Below the pieces are notes generated by a model, which was not told where the DNA came from, did no database searches, and saw only the letters and a list, made by a program, of their open reading frames with translations. Below are positions 8,021 to 15,486 of a stretch of DNA of 23,919 bases, in pieces. A program made the position numbers and the translations under genes. The DNA is from Pseudomonadota bacterium. Lineage in GTDB: Bacteria > Pseudomonadota > Alphaproteobacteria > Rhizobiales > Beijerinckiaceae. The number at the start of each line of letters is the position of its first letter. Position 1 is the first letter of the stretch. The DNA lies in contig JAFAEL010000243.1 of NCBI GenBank assembly GCA_023423995.1, forward strand, positions 1 through 23,919, read 5' to 3'.

Positions 8021-9102
8021 TGCAGGCACCTCCCGCCCAGAAGCTCGACGCGGTGCTCGCGCGGCATGCGATCGTCACCGCGACGCTGAACGGCTCCCCC
8101 GAACCCGACCAGTTCGTCGCGCTCTCGCGCGAGCTCGCCGATCTCGACCCGGTGGTTGCCGCGATCCAGGCCTACCGTAGCCGGGAGGAGGACCTCGCCG
8201 GGCTCGACTCGCTCCTGCAGGATCCCGGAACGGATCCCGAGATGAGGTCGCTCGCCTTCGACGAGCGCCCGGTCGCCGTCGAGGCGCTGGAGCAGGCCGC
8301 GACCGAGCTCAACCTCCTGCTCCTGCCCAAGGATGCCGCGGACGAGAAGAGTGCCATCCTGGAGATCCGGGCCGGCACGGGCGGAGACGAGGCCGCGCTT
8401 TTCGCCGGCGACCTGTTCCGCATGTACGCCCGCTACGCCGAGCTGAAAGGCTGGCGCGTCGAGGTCATGTCCGAGAGCGAGGGCACTGCCGGAGGGCTCA
8501 AGGAGATCGTGGCCGAGATCAAGGGGCGGGGCGTGTTCGCGCGCCTCAAATTCGAGAGCGGCGTGCACCGGGTGCAGAGAGTCCCGGCCACCGAGGCTTC
8601 AGGCCGCATCCACACCTCGGCCGCGACCGTGGCCGTTCTCCCCGAGGCCGAGGAGGTCGACATCGAGGTCAACGATGCGGACCTGAAGATCGACACGATG
8701 CGGGCGCAGGGCGCGGGCGGCCAGCACGTCAACAAGACGGAATCCGCCGTCCGCATCACGCATATCCCGTCCGGGATCGTGGTCTTCGTCCAGGACGAGC
8801 GCTCGCAGCACAAGAACAAGGCGCGGGGGCTCGCGCTGCTGCGCTCGCGCCTTCTGGATCGGGAGCGCACCGCGAAGGACGCCGCGCGGGCGGCCGACCG
8901 GAAGTCGCAGGTGGGGTCGGGCGACCGCTCGGAACGGATCCGGACCTACAATTTTCCACAGGGTCGCGTGACGGATCACCGCATCAACCTCACTCTATAC
9001 AAGCTCGAGCAGGTCCTCTCCGGGGAGGCGCTCGACGAGGTCATCGACGCACTCGTCACGCAGCATCAGGCCGACCTCCTGGCCGCTGAAGGCGCTGCCT
9101 GA
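8020..9102 (+). CDS. prfA: Peptide chain release factor 1
   Basis: The 360-residue product is RF1: the tripeptide that reads the second and third stop-codon bases is PAT (residues 189-191, [14 protein letters not shown]), and the hydrolytic GGQ is at 233-235 ([19 protein letters not shown]). RF2 would carry SPF instead of PxT. It terminates translation at UAA and UAG. The start ATG overlaps the ptsP stop, indicating an operon lysC-ptsP-prfA with translational coupling. In many bacteria the GGQ methyltransferase gene prmC follows prfA directly, but here the next gene is an ABC transporter ATPase. Confidence 0.97.
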   Translation: MQAPPAQKLDAVLARHAIVTATLNGSPEPDQFVALSRELADLDPVVAAIQAYRSREEDLAGLDSLLQDPGTDPEMRSLAFDERPVAVEALEQAATELNLLLLPKDAADEKSAILEIRAGTGGDEAALFAGDLFRMYARYAELKGWRVEVMSESEGTAGGLKEIVAEIKGRGVFARLKFESGVHRVQRVPATEASGRIHTSAATVAVLPEAEEVDIEVNDADLKIDTMRAQGAGGQHVNKTESAVRITHIPSGIVVFVQDERSQHKNKARGLALLRSRLLDRERTAKDAARAADRKSQVGSGDRSERIRTYNFPQGRVTDHRINLTLYKLEQVLSGEALDEVIDALVTQHQADLLAAEGAA

Positions 9103-9243
9103 TCGGCGTTCCTGATCGAAAAGCAGGCACTCCCTCTCTCCCCCTCTTGTCTCTGTTGACTTGTCTGCTCTGCGTGTGGCTCATTCCGGCCAAGCCGCCG
9201 ACGCTTAGCTCGGCGCGGGAAACGCCGGGGAACATTCATCGGA
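9103..9243 (+). promoter_or_regulatory. prfA to ABC-operon gap with candidate promoter
   Basis: The gap holds a pyrimidine-rich tract (about 9130-9155), then a good -35-like TTGACT (9156-9161) followed at 17 nt by GCTCAT (9179-9184), a poor -10. This is the most likely place for the importer operon's promoter. No strong terminator for prfA is visible. Confidence 0.3.
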
Positions 9244-9999
9244 ATGGCTGACGACATCATTCTGTCGACGCGCGGACTTGGGCGCGACTTCAAGGGCTTT
9301 ACGGCCGTCGGTGAAGTCGACCTGAAGGTGAAGCGCGGCACGATTCATGCGCTCATCGGCCCAAATGGTGCCGGCAAGACGACCTGCTTCAACCTTCTCA
9401 CGAAGTTTCTTCAGCCGAGCCGGGGCTCGATCGTCTATAACGGGCGCGACATCACCAAGATGAAGCCGGCGGATGTCGCCCGGCTCGGTCTGGTGCGCTC
9501 GTTCCAGATCTCGGCGGTGTTCGGCCACCTGACCGTGCTGGAGAACGTCCGCATCGCGCTGCAGCGCAAGCGCGGCGACAGCTTCGACTTCTGGCGCTCC
9601 GAGCGCGTGCTGAACGAGATGAACGGCGATGCCCTGAGCCTCGTCGAACAGGTCGGGCTGGCGGATTTCCGCAATCACACCGCGGTCGAGCTGTCCTATG
9701 GGCGCAAGCGCGCTCTCGAGATCGCCACGACGCTCGCGCTCGATCCCGAGATGATGCTTCTCGACGAGCCGATGGCCGGGATGGGCCACGAGGACGTCGA
9801 CCGGAATTCCGATCTAATCCGGCGAGCCTCGAAGAACCGCACGATCCTGATGGTGGAGCACAACCTCTCGGTGGTCGCCTCCTTGTCCGACACGATCACC
9901 GTCCTGGCGCGCGGCAACGTGCTCGCCGAGGGCAATTACGATAAAGTCTCGAAGGATCCTCGCGTGGTCGAAGCGTATATCGGAGCCGGTCATGCGTGA
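9244..9999 (+). CDS. ABC transporter ATP-binding protein, LivG type
   Basis: The 251-residue product is an ABC ATPase. Walker A is GPNGAGKTT, the signature is the LivG-type variant LSYGRKRALEIA, Walker B is MMLLDEPMAGM, and the H-loop is LMVEHNLSVV. The long segment between Walker A and the signature (TKMKPADVARLGLVRSFQ to VLENV) and the C-terminal DPRVVEAYIGAG ending are typical of branched-chain amino acid (HAAT family) importers. It is the first gene of an operon with the next ATPase, two periplasmic binding proteins and two permeases, and it energises uptake at the inner membrane. Substrate specificity of HAAT systems is broad (branched-chain amino acids, amides, aromatic acids), so livG is not asserted as a name. 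It overlaps the next gene by 8 nt. Confidence 0.93.
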   Translation: MADDIILSTRGLGRDFKGFTAVGEVDLKVKRGTIHALIGPNGAGKTTCFNLLTKFLQPSRGSIVYNGRDITKMKPADVARLGLVRSFQISAVFGHLTVLENVRIALQRKRGDSFDFWRSERVLNEMNGDALSLVEQVGLADFRNHTAVELSYGRKRALEIATTLALDPEMMLLDEPMAGMGHEDVDRNSDLIRRASKNRTILMVEHNLSVVASLSDTITVLARGNVLAEGNYDKVSKDPRVVEAYIGAGHA

Positions 10000-10738
10000 G
10001 AGTGCTGCCCTGCGGGCGAGCGCGCCCGCGACTGCTTCCGCGCCGCTCCTCGCCGTGAAGAAGCTCGAGGCCTGGTACGGCGAGAGCCATGTGCTGCACG
10101 GGATCGATTTCGACATCGCCCCCGGCGAGGTCGTCACCCTGCTCGGCCGCAACGGCGCGGGAAAGACCACGACCCTGCGCTCGATCATCGGCATCATGGG
10201 GAAGCGCACCGGCTCCATCCTGTTCGACGGCACCGAGACCATCAACATGCCGTCGCGCACGATCGCGCGGCTCGGGGTCGGCTACGTGCCGGAGGAACGC
10301 GGCATCTTCGCCAGCCTCTCCGTCTACGAGAACCTGACCCTCCCGCCCCAGGTGAAGCCGGGCGGCCTGTCCATCGAGCAGATCTACGAACTCTTTCCGA
10401 ACCTGCGGGAGCGGTCCGGCAGCCAGGGCACGAAGCTGTCCGGCGGCGAGCAGCAGATGCTGGCGATCGGCCGCATCCTGCGCACCGGCGCGAAGCTGCT
10501 GCTCCTGGACGAGCCGACCGAGGGACTGGCCCCCGTCATCGTGCAGCAGATCGGTCGCACCATCGAGCGCCTGAAGCGAGACGGCTTCACCATCGTCCTG
10601 GTTGAGCAAAATTTCCGCTTCGCTCAGACGGTCGCTGACCGTCATTATATAGTAGAACAGGGCAGGGTGGTCGACATGATCCCCAATGCTCAGCTAGATC
10701 AGAACATCGAGAAGCTGCACCGCTATCTCGGCGTATAA
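9992..10738 (+). CDS. ABC transporter ATP-binding protein, LivF type
   Basis: The 248-residue product has Walker A (GRNGAGKTTT), the Q-loop region RLGVGYVPEERGIFASLSVYENL, signature LSGGEQQMLAIGRIL, Walker B KLLLLDEPTEGLAP and H-loop VLVEQNF. The PEERGIFA and EGLAP motifs are diagnostic of LivF-type subunits that pair with LivG. The first 15 residues are a non-conserved Ala/Ser-rich leader, so a slightly later start is possible, but the ATG at 9992 overlaps the preceding gene in a normal coupled arrangement. The gene ends with two consecutive in-frame TAA stops. It forms the ATPase heterodimer with the preceding gene product. Confidence 0.93.
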   Translation: MRESAALRASAPATASAPLLAVKKLEAWYGESHVLHGIDFDIAPGEVVTLLGRNGAGKTTTLRSIIGIMGKRTGSILFDGTETINMPSRTIARLGVGYVPEERGIFASLSVYENLTLPPQVKPGGLSIEQIYELFPNLRERSGSQGTKLSGGEQQMLAIGRILRTGAKLLLLDEPTEGLAPVIVQQIGRTIERLKRDGFTIVLVEQNFRFAQTVADRHYIVEQGRVVDMIPNAQLDQNIEKLHRYLGV

Positions 10739-10776
10739 TAAAAAAAGATCCAGCAACATCATGGGAGGATACGGAT

Positions 10777-11979
10777 ATGAGAGGGAGGACGATACTGGGC
10801 GCGGTTGCTTTTGCCGCGCTCATGACAGGCTCGGCCGGGGCGCAGGTCTCGGTTAAGCTCGGGGTCTTGAACGATAGGTCCGGCGTCTACTCGGACATCG
10901 GCGGTGAGGGCGGCGTCGTTGCTGCCCGCATGGCAGTCGAGGACTTCAAGGCCGCCGAAAAGGGCATCAAGGTCGAGGTGATCTCCGCCGATCACCAGAA
11001 CAAGCCCGACGTCGGATCCAACATCGCGCGCCAGTGGTACGACCAGGACGGCGTCGACGTGATCCTGGACGTGCCGACCTCGTCGGTGGCGCTCGCCGTC
11101 AACCAGGTCACGCGCGAGAAGAACAAGATCTTCCTCAACTCGGGCGCGGCCACGTCGGATCTCACCGGCGCGCAATGCTCCCCCAACACGATCCACTGGG
11201 CCTACGATACGGTCCAGCTTGCGAACGTGACGGGCGGCGCCATGGTCCGGCAGGGCGGGAACACCTGGTACTTCCTGACGGCCGATTACGCTTTCGGTCA
11301 CGCGCTCGAGCGCGACACCGCCGCTGTCGTCAAGAAGAACGGCGGCCAGATCATCGGCTCGGTGAAGACGCCCTTCCCAAGCCAGGACTTCTCGTCGTTC
11401 CTGCTGCAGGCGCAAGCCTCGAAGGCGAAGGTCATCGGCCTCGCCAATGCGGGCGGCGATACCGTGAACTCGATCAAGCAGGCCGGCGAGTTCGGCATCA
11501 CGCAGGGTGGGCAGAGCCTCGCCGCGCTGCTGATGTTCGTGAACGACGTCAAGGCGCTCGGTCTGAAGTCGGCCCAGGGCCTCGTCTTCAGTGAGACCTT
11601 CTACTGGGACGAGAACGACGCGACCCGCGAATGGTCCAAGCGCTTCATGGACCGGATGGGGCGCATGCCGAACATGCTGAACGCCGGCGTCTATTCGAGC
11701 GTCATCCACTACCTCAAGGCGGTCGCCGCCGAGAAGTCGAAGGACCCCGCCAAGGTCATGGCCTGGATGAAGGGCAACCCGACGGATGATCCCCTGTTCG
11801 GCAAGGGTTCCGTTCGGGCGGACGGCCGCAAGATCCACGACGCCTTCCTGCTCGAGGTGAAGAAGCCGGAGGAGTCGAAGGGTGAATGGGATCTCCTGAA
11901 GATCCTCGCCAAGGTGCCGGCCGAGCAGGTCTGGCGTCCCCTGGAAGAAGGCAACTGCCCGCTCGTCAAGAAGAGCTGA
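10777..11979 (+). CDS. Periplasmic substrate-binding protein of the HAAT/LivK family, copy 1
   Basis: The 400-residue precursor has a Sec signal peptide (MRGRTILGAVAFAALMTGSAGA, cleavage likely after residue 22) and a type-I periplasmic-binding fold beginning SVKLGVLNDRSGVYSDIGGEG. Typical elements are KAAEKGIKVEVISADHQNKPD, the hinge-side SSVALAV, WYFLTADYAFGHALERD and DFSSFLLQAQ. Two cysteines (GAQCSPN and the C-terminal GNCPLV) are shared with the next gene product and could form a disulfide. A strong GGGAGGA ribosome-binding site precedes the ATG. It delivers a small ligand to the LivH/LivM-type permeases encoded downstream. The ligand is unknown; HAAT binding proteins of this subgroup are very numerous in soil alphaproteobacteria and are not limited to branched-chain amino acids. 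Confidence 0.93.
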   Translation: MRGRTILGAVAFAALMTGSAGAQVSVKLGVLNDRSGVYSDIGGEGGVVAARMAVEDFKAAEKGIKVEVISADHQNKPDVGSNIARQWYDQDGVDVILDVPTSSVALAVNQVTREKNKIFLNSGAATSDLTGAQCSPNTIHWAYDTVQLANVTGGAMVRQGGNTWYFLTADYAFGHALERDTAAVVKKNGGQIIGSVKTPFPSQDFSSFLLQAQASKAKVIGLANAGGDTVNSIKQAGEFGITQGGQSLAALLMFVNDVKALGLKSAQGLVFSETFYWDENDATREWSKRFMDRMGRMPNMLNAGVYSSVIHYLKAVAAEKSKDPAKVMAWMKGNPTDDPLFGKGSVRADGRKIHDAFLLEVKKPEESKGEWDLLKILAKVPAEQVWRPLEEGNCPLVKKS

Positions 11980-11990
11980 GCGGTGTTCCT

Positions 11991-12031
11991 GCGCGGCCCG
12001 TGAAGATCCGACCGCACTCCGCGGGCCGCGC
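11991..12031 (+). terminator. Intercistronic stem-loop between the two binding-protein genes
   Basis: A perfect 10-bp GC-rich inverted repeat (arms 11991-12000 and 12022-12031, 21-nt spacer) fills the gap between the tandem binding-protein genes. There is no U-tract, so it more likely acts as a 3' mRNA-stabilising or partial attenuation structure than as a full terminator, as seen after other binding-protein genes in ABC operons (inference). Confidence 0.5.
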
Positions 12032-12056
12032 GTCACGGTGGAAGGGTGAGTCCGTA

Positions 12057-13259
12057 ATGAGGAAACTGGGTACAGTATTGGTGGCTGCCCTCGCCGCCTC
12101 GGCAGGGGCGGCGCATGCTCAGACATCGGTGAAGCTCGGCGTTCTGAACGACATGTCCGGCCTCTACGCGGACATCTCGGGGCCGGGCTCCGTCGTGGCG
12201 GCTCAGATGGCGGTCGAAGACTTCAAGGCTGCTGAGAAGGGCATCAAGGCCGAGATCGTCTCTGCCGACCACCAGAACAAGCCGGATACCGGTTCCACCA
12301 TCGCGCGGCGCTGGTACGACCAGGAAGGCGTCGATGTCATTCTCGACGTGACGACTTCTTCCGTCGCGCTCGCGGTCTCCGAAGTGACGCGCGAGAAGAA
12401 CAAGATCTTCATCCCGTCGGGCGGCGGCACATCCGACCTCACGGGCGAGAAATGCACGCCGAACAACGTCCACTGGACCTACGACACCTGGGCGCTCGCG
12501 AACGGCACCGGTTCGGCGATGACCAAGAAGGGCGGCGACAGCTGGTTCTTCCTGACGGCCGATTATGCATTCGGTTCGGCGCTCGAGCGCGACACCACCA
12601 ACGCCGTGAAGAAGGCGGGCGGCAAGGTGGTCGGCGCCGTCAAGCACCCGCTCTCGGCAGCCGACTTCTCCTCCTTCCTGCTGCAGGCCCAGGGCTCGCA
12701 GGCGAAGGTGATCGGCCTAGCGAATGCCGGGTCGGATACGATCAACGCCATCAAGCAGGCGGCCGAGTTCGGCATCACGCAGGGCGGGCAGAACCTCGCC
12801 GGGTTGCTGATCTTCTCGTCGGACGTAAAGGCTCTCGGGCTCAAGGCCGCGCAGGGGCTCGTCCTGACGGAGGCTTTCTACTGGGACCAGAACGACGCGA
12901 CGCGTGAGTTCTCGAAGCGCTTCGCCGCCAAGTTCGGCGGCAAGATGCCGACGAGCGCGCAGGCCGGCGTCTACTCGAGCGTCTTGCACTACCTGAAGGC
13001 GGTCGAGGCGACGAAGAGCAAGGACTCGACCGCCGTCATGGCCAAGATGAAGGAGATGCCCATCGATGATGCGCTCTTCGGCAAGGGATCGATCCGCCCC
13101 GACGGCCGCGCCATTCACCCGATGTACCTCTTCGAGGTGAAGAAGCCCGAGGAATCGAGGGGAGAATGGGACCTCTACAAGACCGTCGCCACGATCCCGA
13201 CCGAGGAGGCTTTCCGGCCCATGGCGGACGGCGGCTGCCCCCTCGTGAAGAAGAGCTGA
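12057..13259 (+). CDS. Periplasmic substrate-binding protein of the HAAT/LivK family, copy 2
   Basis: The 400-residue precursor is a tandem paralogue of the previous gene product: same length, same domain order, and by eye roughly two thirds identical. The signal peptide is MRKLGTVLVAALAASAGAAHA. Blocks such as SVKLGVLND, MAVEDFKAAEKGIK, SADHQNKPD, GVDVILDV and FLTADYAF are shared, while a hinge/ligand-region segment differs (IFIPSGGGTSDLTGEKCTPNN versus IFLNSGAATSDLTGAQCSPNT in copy 1). The ATG at 12057 is chosen because it starts the signal peptide; an in-frame extension upstream runs into copy 1's 3' end and is not real. It likely feeds the same permease with a related or the same ligand. 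The duplication is probably ancient enough for specificity to have diverged. Confidence 0.93.
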   Translation: MRKLGTVLVAALAASAGAAHAQTSVKLGVLNDMSGLYADISGPGSVVAAQMAVEDFKAAEKGIKAEIVSADHQNKPDTGSTIARRWYDQEGVDVILDVTTSSVALAVSEVTREKNKIFIPSGGGTSDLTGEKCTPNNVHWTYDTWALANGTGSAMTKKGGDSWFFLTADYAFGSALERDTTNAVKKAGGKVVGAVKHPLSAADFSSFLLQAQGSQAKVIGLANAGSDTINAIKQAAEFGITQGGQNLAGLLIFSSDVKALGLKAAQGLVLTEAFYWDQNDATREFSKRFAAKFGGKMPTSAQAGVYSSVLHYLKAVEATKSKDSTAVMAKMKEMPIDDALFGKGSIRPDGRAIHPMYLFEVKKPEESRGEWDLYKTVATIPTEEAFRPMADGGCPLVKKS

Positions 13260-13305
13260 GCGGGCTCAACCGCTCCCATTCTGCTCCGGCCGAACAGGCC
13301 GGGGC
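13258..13305 (+). terminator. Two hairpins after the second binding-protein gene
   Basis: Hairpin one pairs 13258-13263 with 13270-13275 (6 bp) and begins inside the stop codon. Hairpin two pairs GCTCCGGCC (13283-13291) with 13297-13305 (9 bp, one G-T). Neither has a following U-tract. Together they could reduce read-through into the permease genes so that binding protein is made in excess (inference). Confidence 0.45.
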
Positions 13306-13346
13306 TGCACGACGAGGCCGCCCCTCGGGAAAACCTGAGTAGCGGC

Positions 13347-13374
13347 CTTGACCTGAACCGGCATCTGATACCCT
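13347..13374 (+). promoter_or_regulatory. Candidate sigma70 promoter before the permease genes
   Basis: A perfect alphaproteobacterial -35 CTTGAC (13347-13352) is followed after 16 nt by TACCCT (13369-13374), a partial -10. It lies 38 nt before the livH-type ATG, so the permease pair may have its own promoter in addition to read-through. Confidence 0.35.
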
Positions 13375-13411
13375 GAATGGCGCGGAGAGATCCCGCCCGA
13401 GACCCTGTCGC

Positions 13412-14488
13412 ATGATCACGATCTTCGGCGTCCCCAGCGCCGCCCTGTTCGGACAGCTCCTCTTGGGGCTGATCAACGGATCCTTCTACGCAATCCTGAG
13501 TCTCGGCCTGGCCGTGATCTTCGGGCTTCTGAACATCATCAACTTCGCCCACGGCGCGCTCTACATGATGGGCGCCTTCGTGGCCTGGATGCTGCTCAAC
13601 TACCTTGGCGTCGGCTATTGGTGGGCGCTGATCCTCGCTCCCGTCATCGTCGGCGGCGTCGGGATCCTGATGGAGCGCAACTACATCGCGCCCCTGAGCT
13701 TCACCAATCAGCGCCAGAGCTTCGTGCTGATCGGCGCGACGGCCATCGGCTTCCTCATCCTGTCCTTCGGGCTTTCGCTCGCCGCCACTCCGGCCTTCGT
13801 GGGAGGCGCGGTGATCGGCCTCGTGGCGTCGACCGTCTATGCCTGGGTGCGGCCGAGCCAGACTGCGACGGTCCACGTGGACCACCTTTACGGGCTGCTG
13901 CTGACATTCGGGTTGGCGCTCATCATCCAGGGCCTGTTCCGGAACCAGTACGGCGTCTCGGGCCTGCCCTATGGCATTCCCCCTCAGCTTGCCGGCGGCC
14001 AGCAGATCCGGCTCTTCGACGCGCCGATCATGTTCATGCCGAACTACCGGGCCTGGGTCATCGTCGCCTCGCTGGTGGTCTGCCTCGCGACCTGGTTCAT
14101 GATCGAGAAAACGAAGCTCGGAGCCTATCTCCGGGCGGCGACCGAGAACCCGACCCTCGTCGGTGCCTTCGGCGTCAACGTCCCGCTCATGATCACGCTC
14201 ACCTACGGGTTCGGCGTTGCCCTCGCGGCCTTCGCGGGCGTTCTCGCTGCGCCGATCTATTCGGTGAACCCCAACATGGGCGCGGACCTCATCATCGTGG
14301 TCTTCGCCGTCGTCGTCATCGGCGGAATGGGCTCGATCCTCGGCTCGATCATCACGGGCTTCGCGCTCGGGTTGGTCGAGGGCCTCACCAAGGTCTTCTA
14401 CCCGGAGGCCTCTTCCACCGTCATCTTCGTCATCATGGTGCTGGTCCTGCTCGTTAAGCCGGCCGGCCTGTTCGGGAGGGCCTCCTGA
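13412..14488 (+). CDS. Branched-chain-type ABC permease, LivH type, with an extra hydrophobic insertion
   Basis: The 358-residue product is a HAAT permease. It has INGSFYAILSLGLAVIFGLLNIINFAHGALYM near the N-terminus, the EAA-like loop RAATENPTLVGAFGVNV before the late membrane segments, VVFAVVVIGGMGSILGSIITG, and a C-terminal LLVKPAGLFGRAS. Typical LivH proteins are about 290-310 residues. The extra length sits at about residues 97-156, between LMERNYIAPLSFTNQ and DHLYGLLLTFGLALIIQG, where ordinary members run straight from the ER(x)LLRPLYG-type element into DHLYGLLLTFGL. The added piece contains two hydrophobic stretches (FVLIGATAIGFLILSFGLSLA and FVGGAVIGLVASTVYAW), likely one more membrane hairpin. 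It partners the LivM-type subunit, whose ATG overlaps this stop by one base. Confidence 0.92.
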   Translation: MITIFGVPSAALFGQLLLGLINGSFYAILSLGLAVIFGLLNIINFAHGALYMMGAFVAWMLLNYLGVGYWWALILAPVIVGGVGILMERNYIAPLSFTNQRQSFVLIGATAIGFLILSFGLSLAATPAFVGGAVIGLVASTVYAWVRPSQTATVHVDHLYGLLLTFGLALIIQGLFRNQYGVSGLPYGIPPQLAGGQQIRLFDAPIMFMPNYRAWVIVASLVVCLATWFMIEKTKLGAYLRAATENPTLVGAFGVNVPLMITLTYGFGVALAAFAGVLAAPIYSVNPNMGADLIIVVFAVVVIGGMGSILGSIITGFALGLVEGLTKVFYPEASSTVIFVIMVLVLLVKPAGLFGRAS

Positions 14489-15474
14489 TGGCCAACGCCG
14501 CCCTGTCTGCCGACACCGATATCCCGGCCGTGCTGCACGAGCCGCGCGGAACGGCATCGTTCCACCTCAAGGTGTTCATCGGGATCGCCGTTGCGCTCCT
14601 GATTGCGCCCTACCTGCTCTATCCCGTGTTCCTGATGAAGGTGCTGTGCTTCGCGCTCTTCGCGATGGCCTTCAACCTTCTGCTCGGCTACGGCGGCCTC
14701 CTGTCCTTCGGCCATGCCGCGTATTTCGGCATGGCGAGCTACCTCTCGGCCTATTCGGCGAAGGTCTGGGGCTTCTCGCCCGAACTCGCGATCCTGACCG
14801 GCACCGTCACGGCGGCCGCGCTCGGCCTCGTCTTCGGAGCGGTCGCCATCCGGCGCCAGGGCATCTACTTCTCGATGATCACCCTGGCGCTCGCCCAGAT
14901 GGTCTTCTTCTTCTGCGTGCAGGCGAAGTTCACCGGGGGCGAGGACGGAATCCAGGCGGTCCCGCGCGGCAAGCTCTTCGGCTTCATCAATCTCGCCGAC
15001 GACATGACGCTCTATTTCGTCGTGGCTGTCGTGTTCCTGTTGGGACTCGGCCTGATCTACCGCATCATCCACTCGCCGTTTGGCCAGGTGCTGAAGGCGA
15101 TCCGGGACAACGAGCCGCGCGCAACCTCGCTCGGCTACCGGACGAACCAGTACAAGCTGGCCGTCTTCGTCCTCTCGACGACGCTGGCTGGTCTTGCAGG
15201 CGGCCTGAAGGCGATCGTGTTCCAGCTCGCCTCGCTGACCGACGTGCACTGGTCGATGTCCGGCGAGGTGGTCCTGATGACGCTCGTCGGCGGCATGGGC
15301 ACGGTCTTCGGCCCGATCGTCGGCGCCGCCGTGATCGTCACCATGGCCAATTACCTGGCGACGCTCGGGGCCTGGGTCACGATCGTGCAGGGCATCATCT
15401 TCGTGCTCTGCGTGCTCCTGTTCCGCGAGGGTATCCTCGGGCTGATAGCACGGTGGATCAAGCGGCCGCTCTGA
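14488..15474 (+). CDS. Branched-chain-type ABC permease, LivM type
   Basis: The 328-residue product has about eight to ten membrane segments. Family marks are AMAFNLLLGYGGLLSFGHAAYFGMASY (residues about 56-82), RRQGIYFSMITLALAQM, SPFGQVLKAIRDNEPRATSLGY (the cytoplasmic coupling loop that contacts the ATPases) and LVGGMGTVFGPIVGAAV. It forms the heterodimeric channel with the LivH-type protein. The start ATG overlaps the previous stop (TGATG). It is the last gene of the importer operon, and its stop lies inside a terminator-like hairpin shared with the convergent downstream gene. Confidence 0.93.
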   Translation: MANAALSADTDIPAVLHEPRGTASFHLKVFIGIAVALLIAPYLLYPVFLMKVLCFALFAMAFNLLLGYGGLLSFGHAAYFGMASYLSAYSAKVWGFSPELAILTGTVTAAALGLVFGAVAIRRQGIYFSMITLALAQMVFFFCVQAKFTGGEDGIQAVPRGKLFGFINLADDMTLYFVVAVVFLLGLGLIYRIIHSPFGQVLKAIRDNEPRATSLGYRTNQYKLAVFVLSTTLAGLAGGLKAIVFQLASLTDVHWSMSGEVVLMTLVGGMGTVFGPIVGAAVIVTMANYLATLGAWVTIVQGIIFVLCVLLFREGILGLIARWIKRPL

Positions 15475-15482
15475 GCGGCCGC
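15462..15482. terminator. Hairpin spanning the last permease stop codon
   Basis: A perfect 9-bp stem (15462-15470 with 15474-15482) and a 3-nt loop surround the stop codon. The arms contain the self-complementary NotI-type octamer. It lies between convergent genes 12 nt apart, followed on the plus strand by a weak T-rich stretch (ccttcct), so it may terminate in both directions. Confidence 0.5.
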
Positions 15483-15486
15483 CTTC

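Noticed and set aside
5738..8029. A 763-codon open frame on the minus strand opposite ptsP
   Set aside because: It is exactly antisense to a complete, motif-rich ptsP. The translation is Arg/His/Leu/Gly-rich without domains, as expected for the complement of high-GC codons.
10759..12126. A 455-codon minus-strand frame opposite the first binding-protein gene
   Set aside because: Shadow of a protein with signal peptide and family motifs; rich in Arg, His, Asp and Val from complementary codons.
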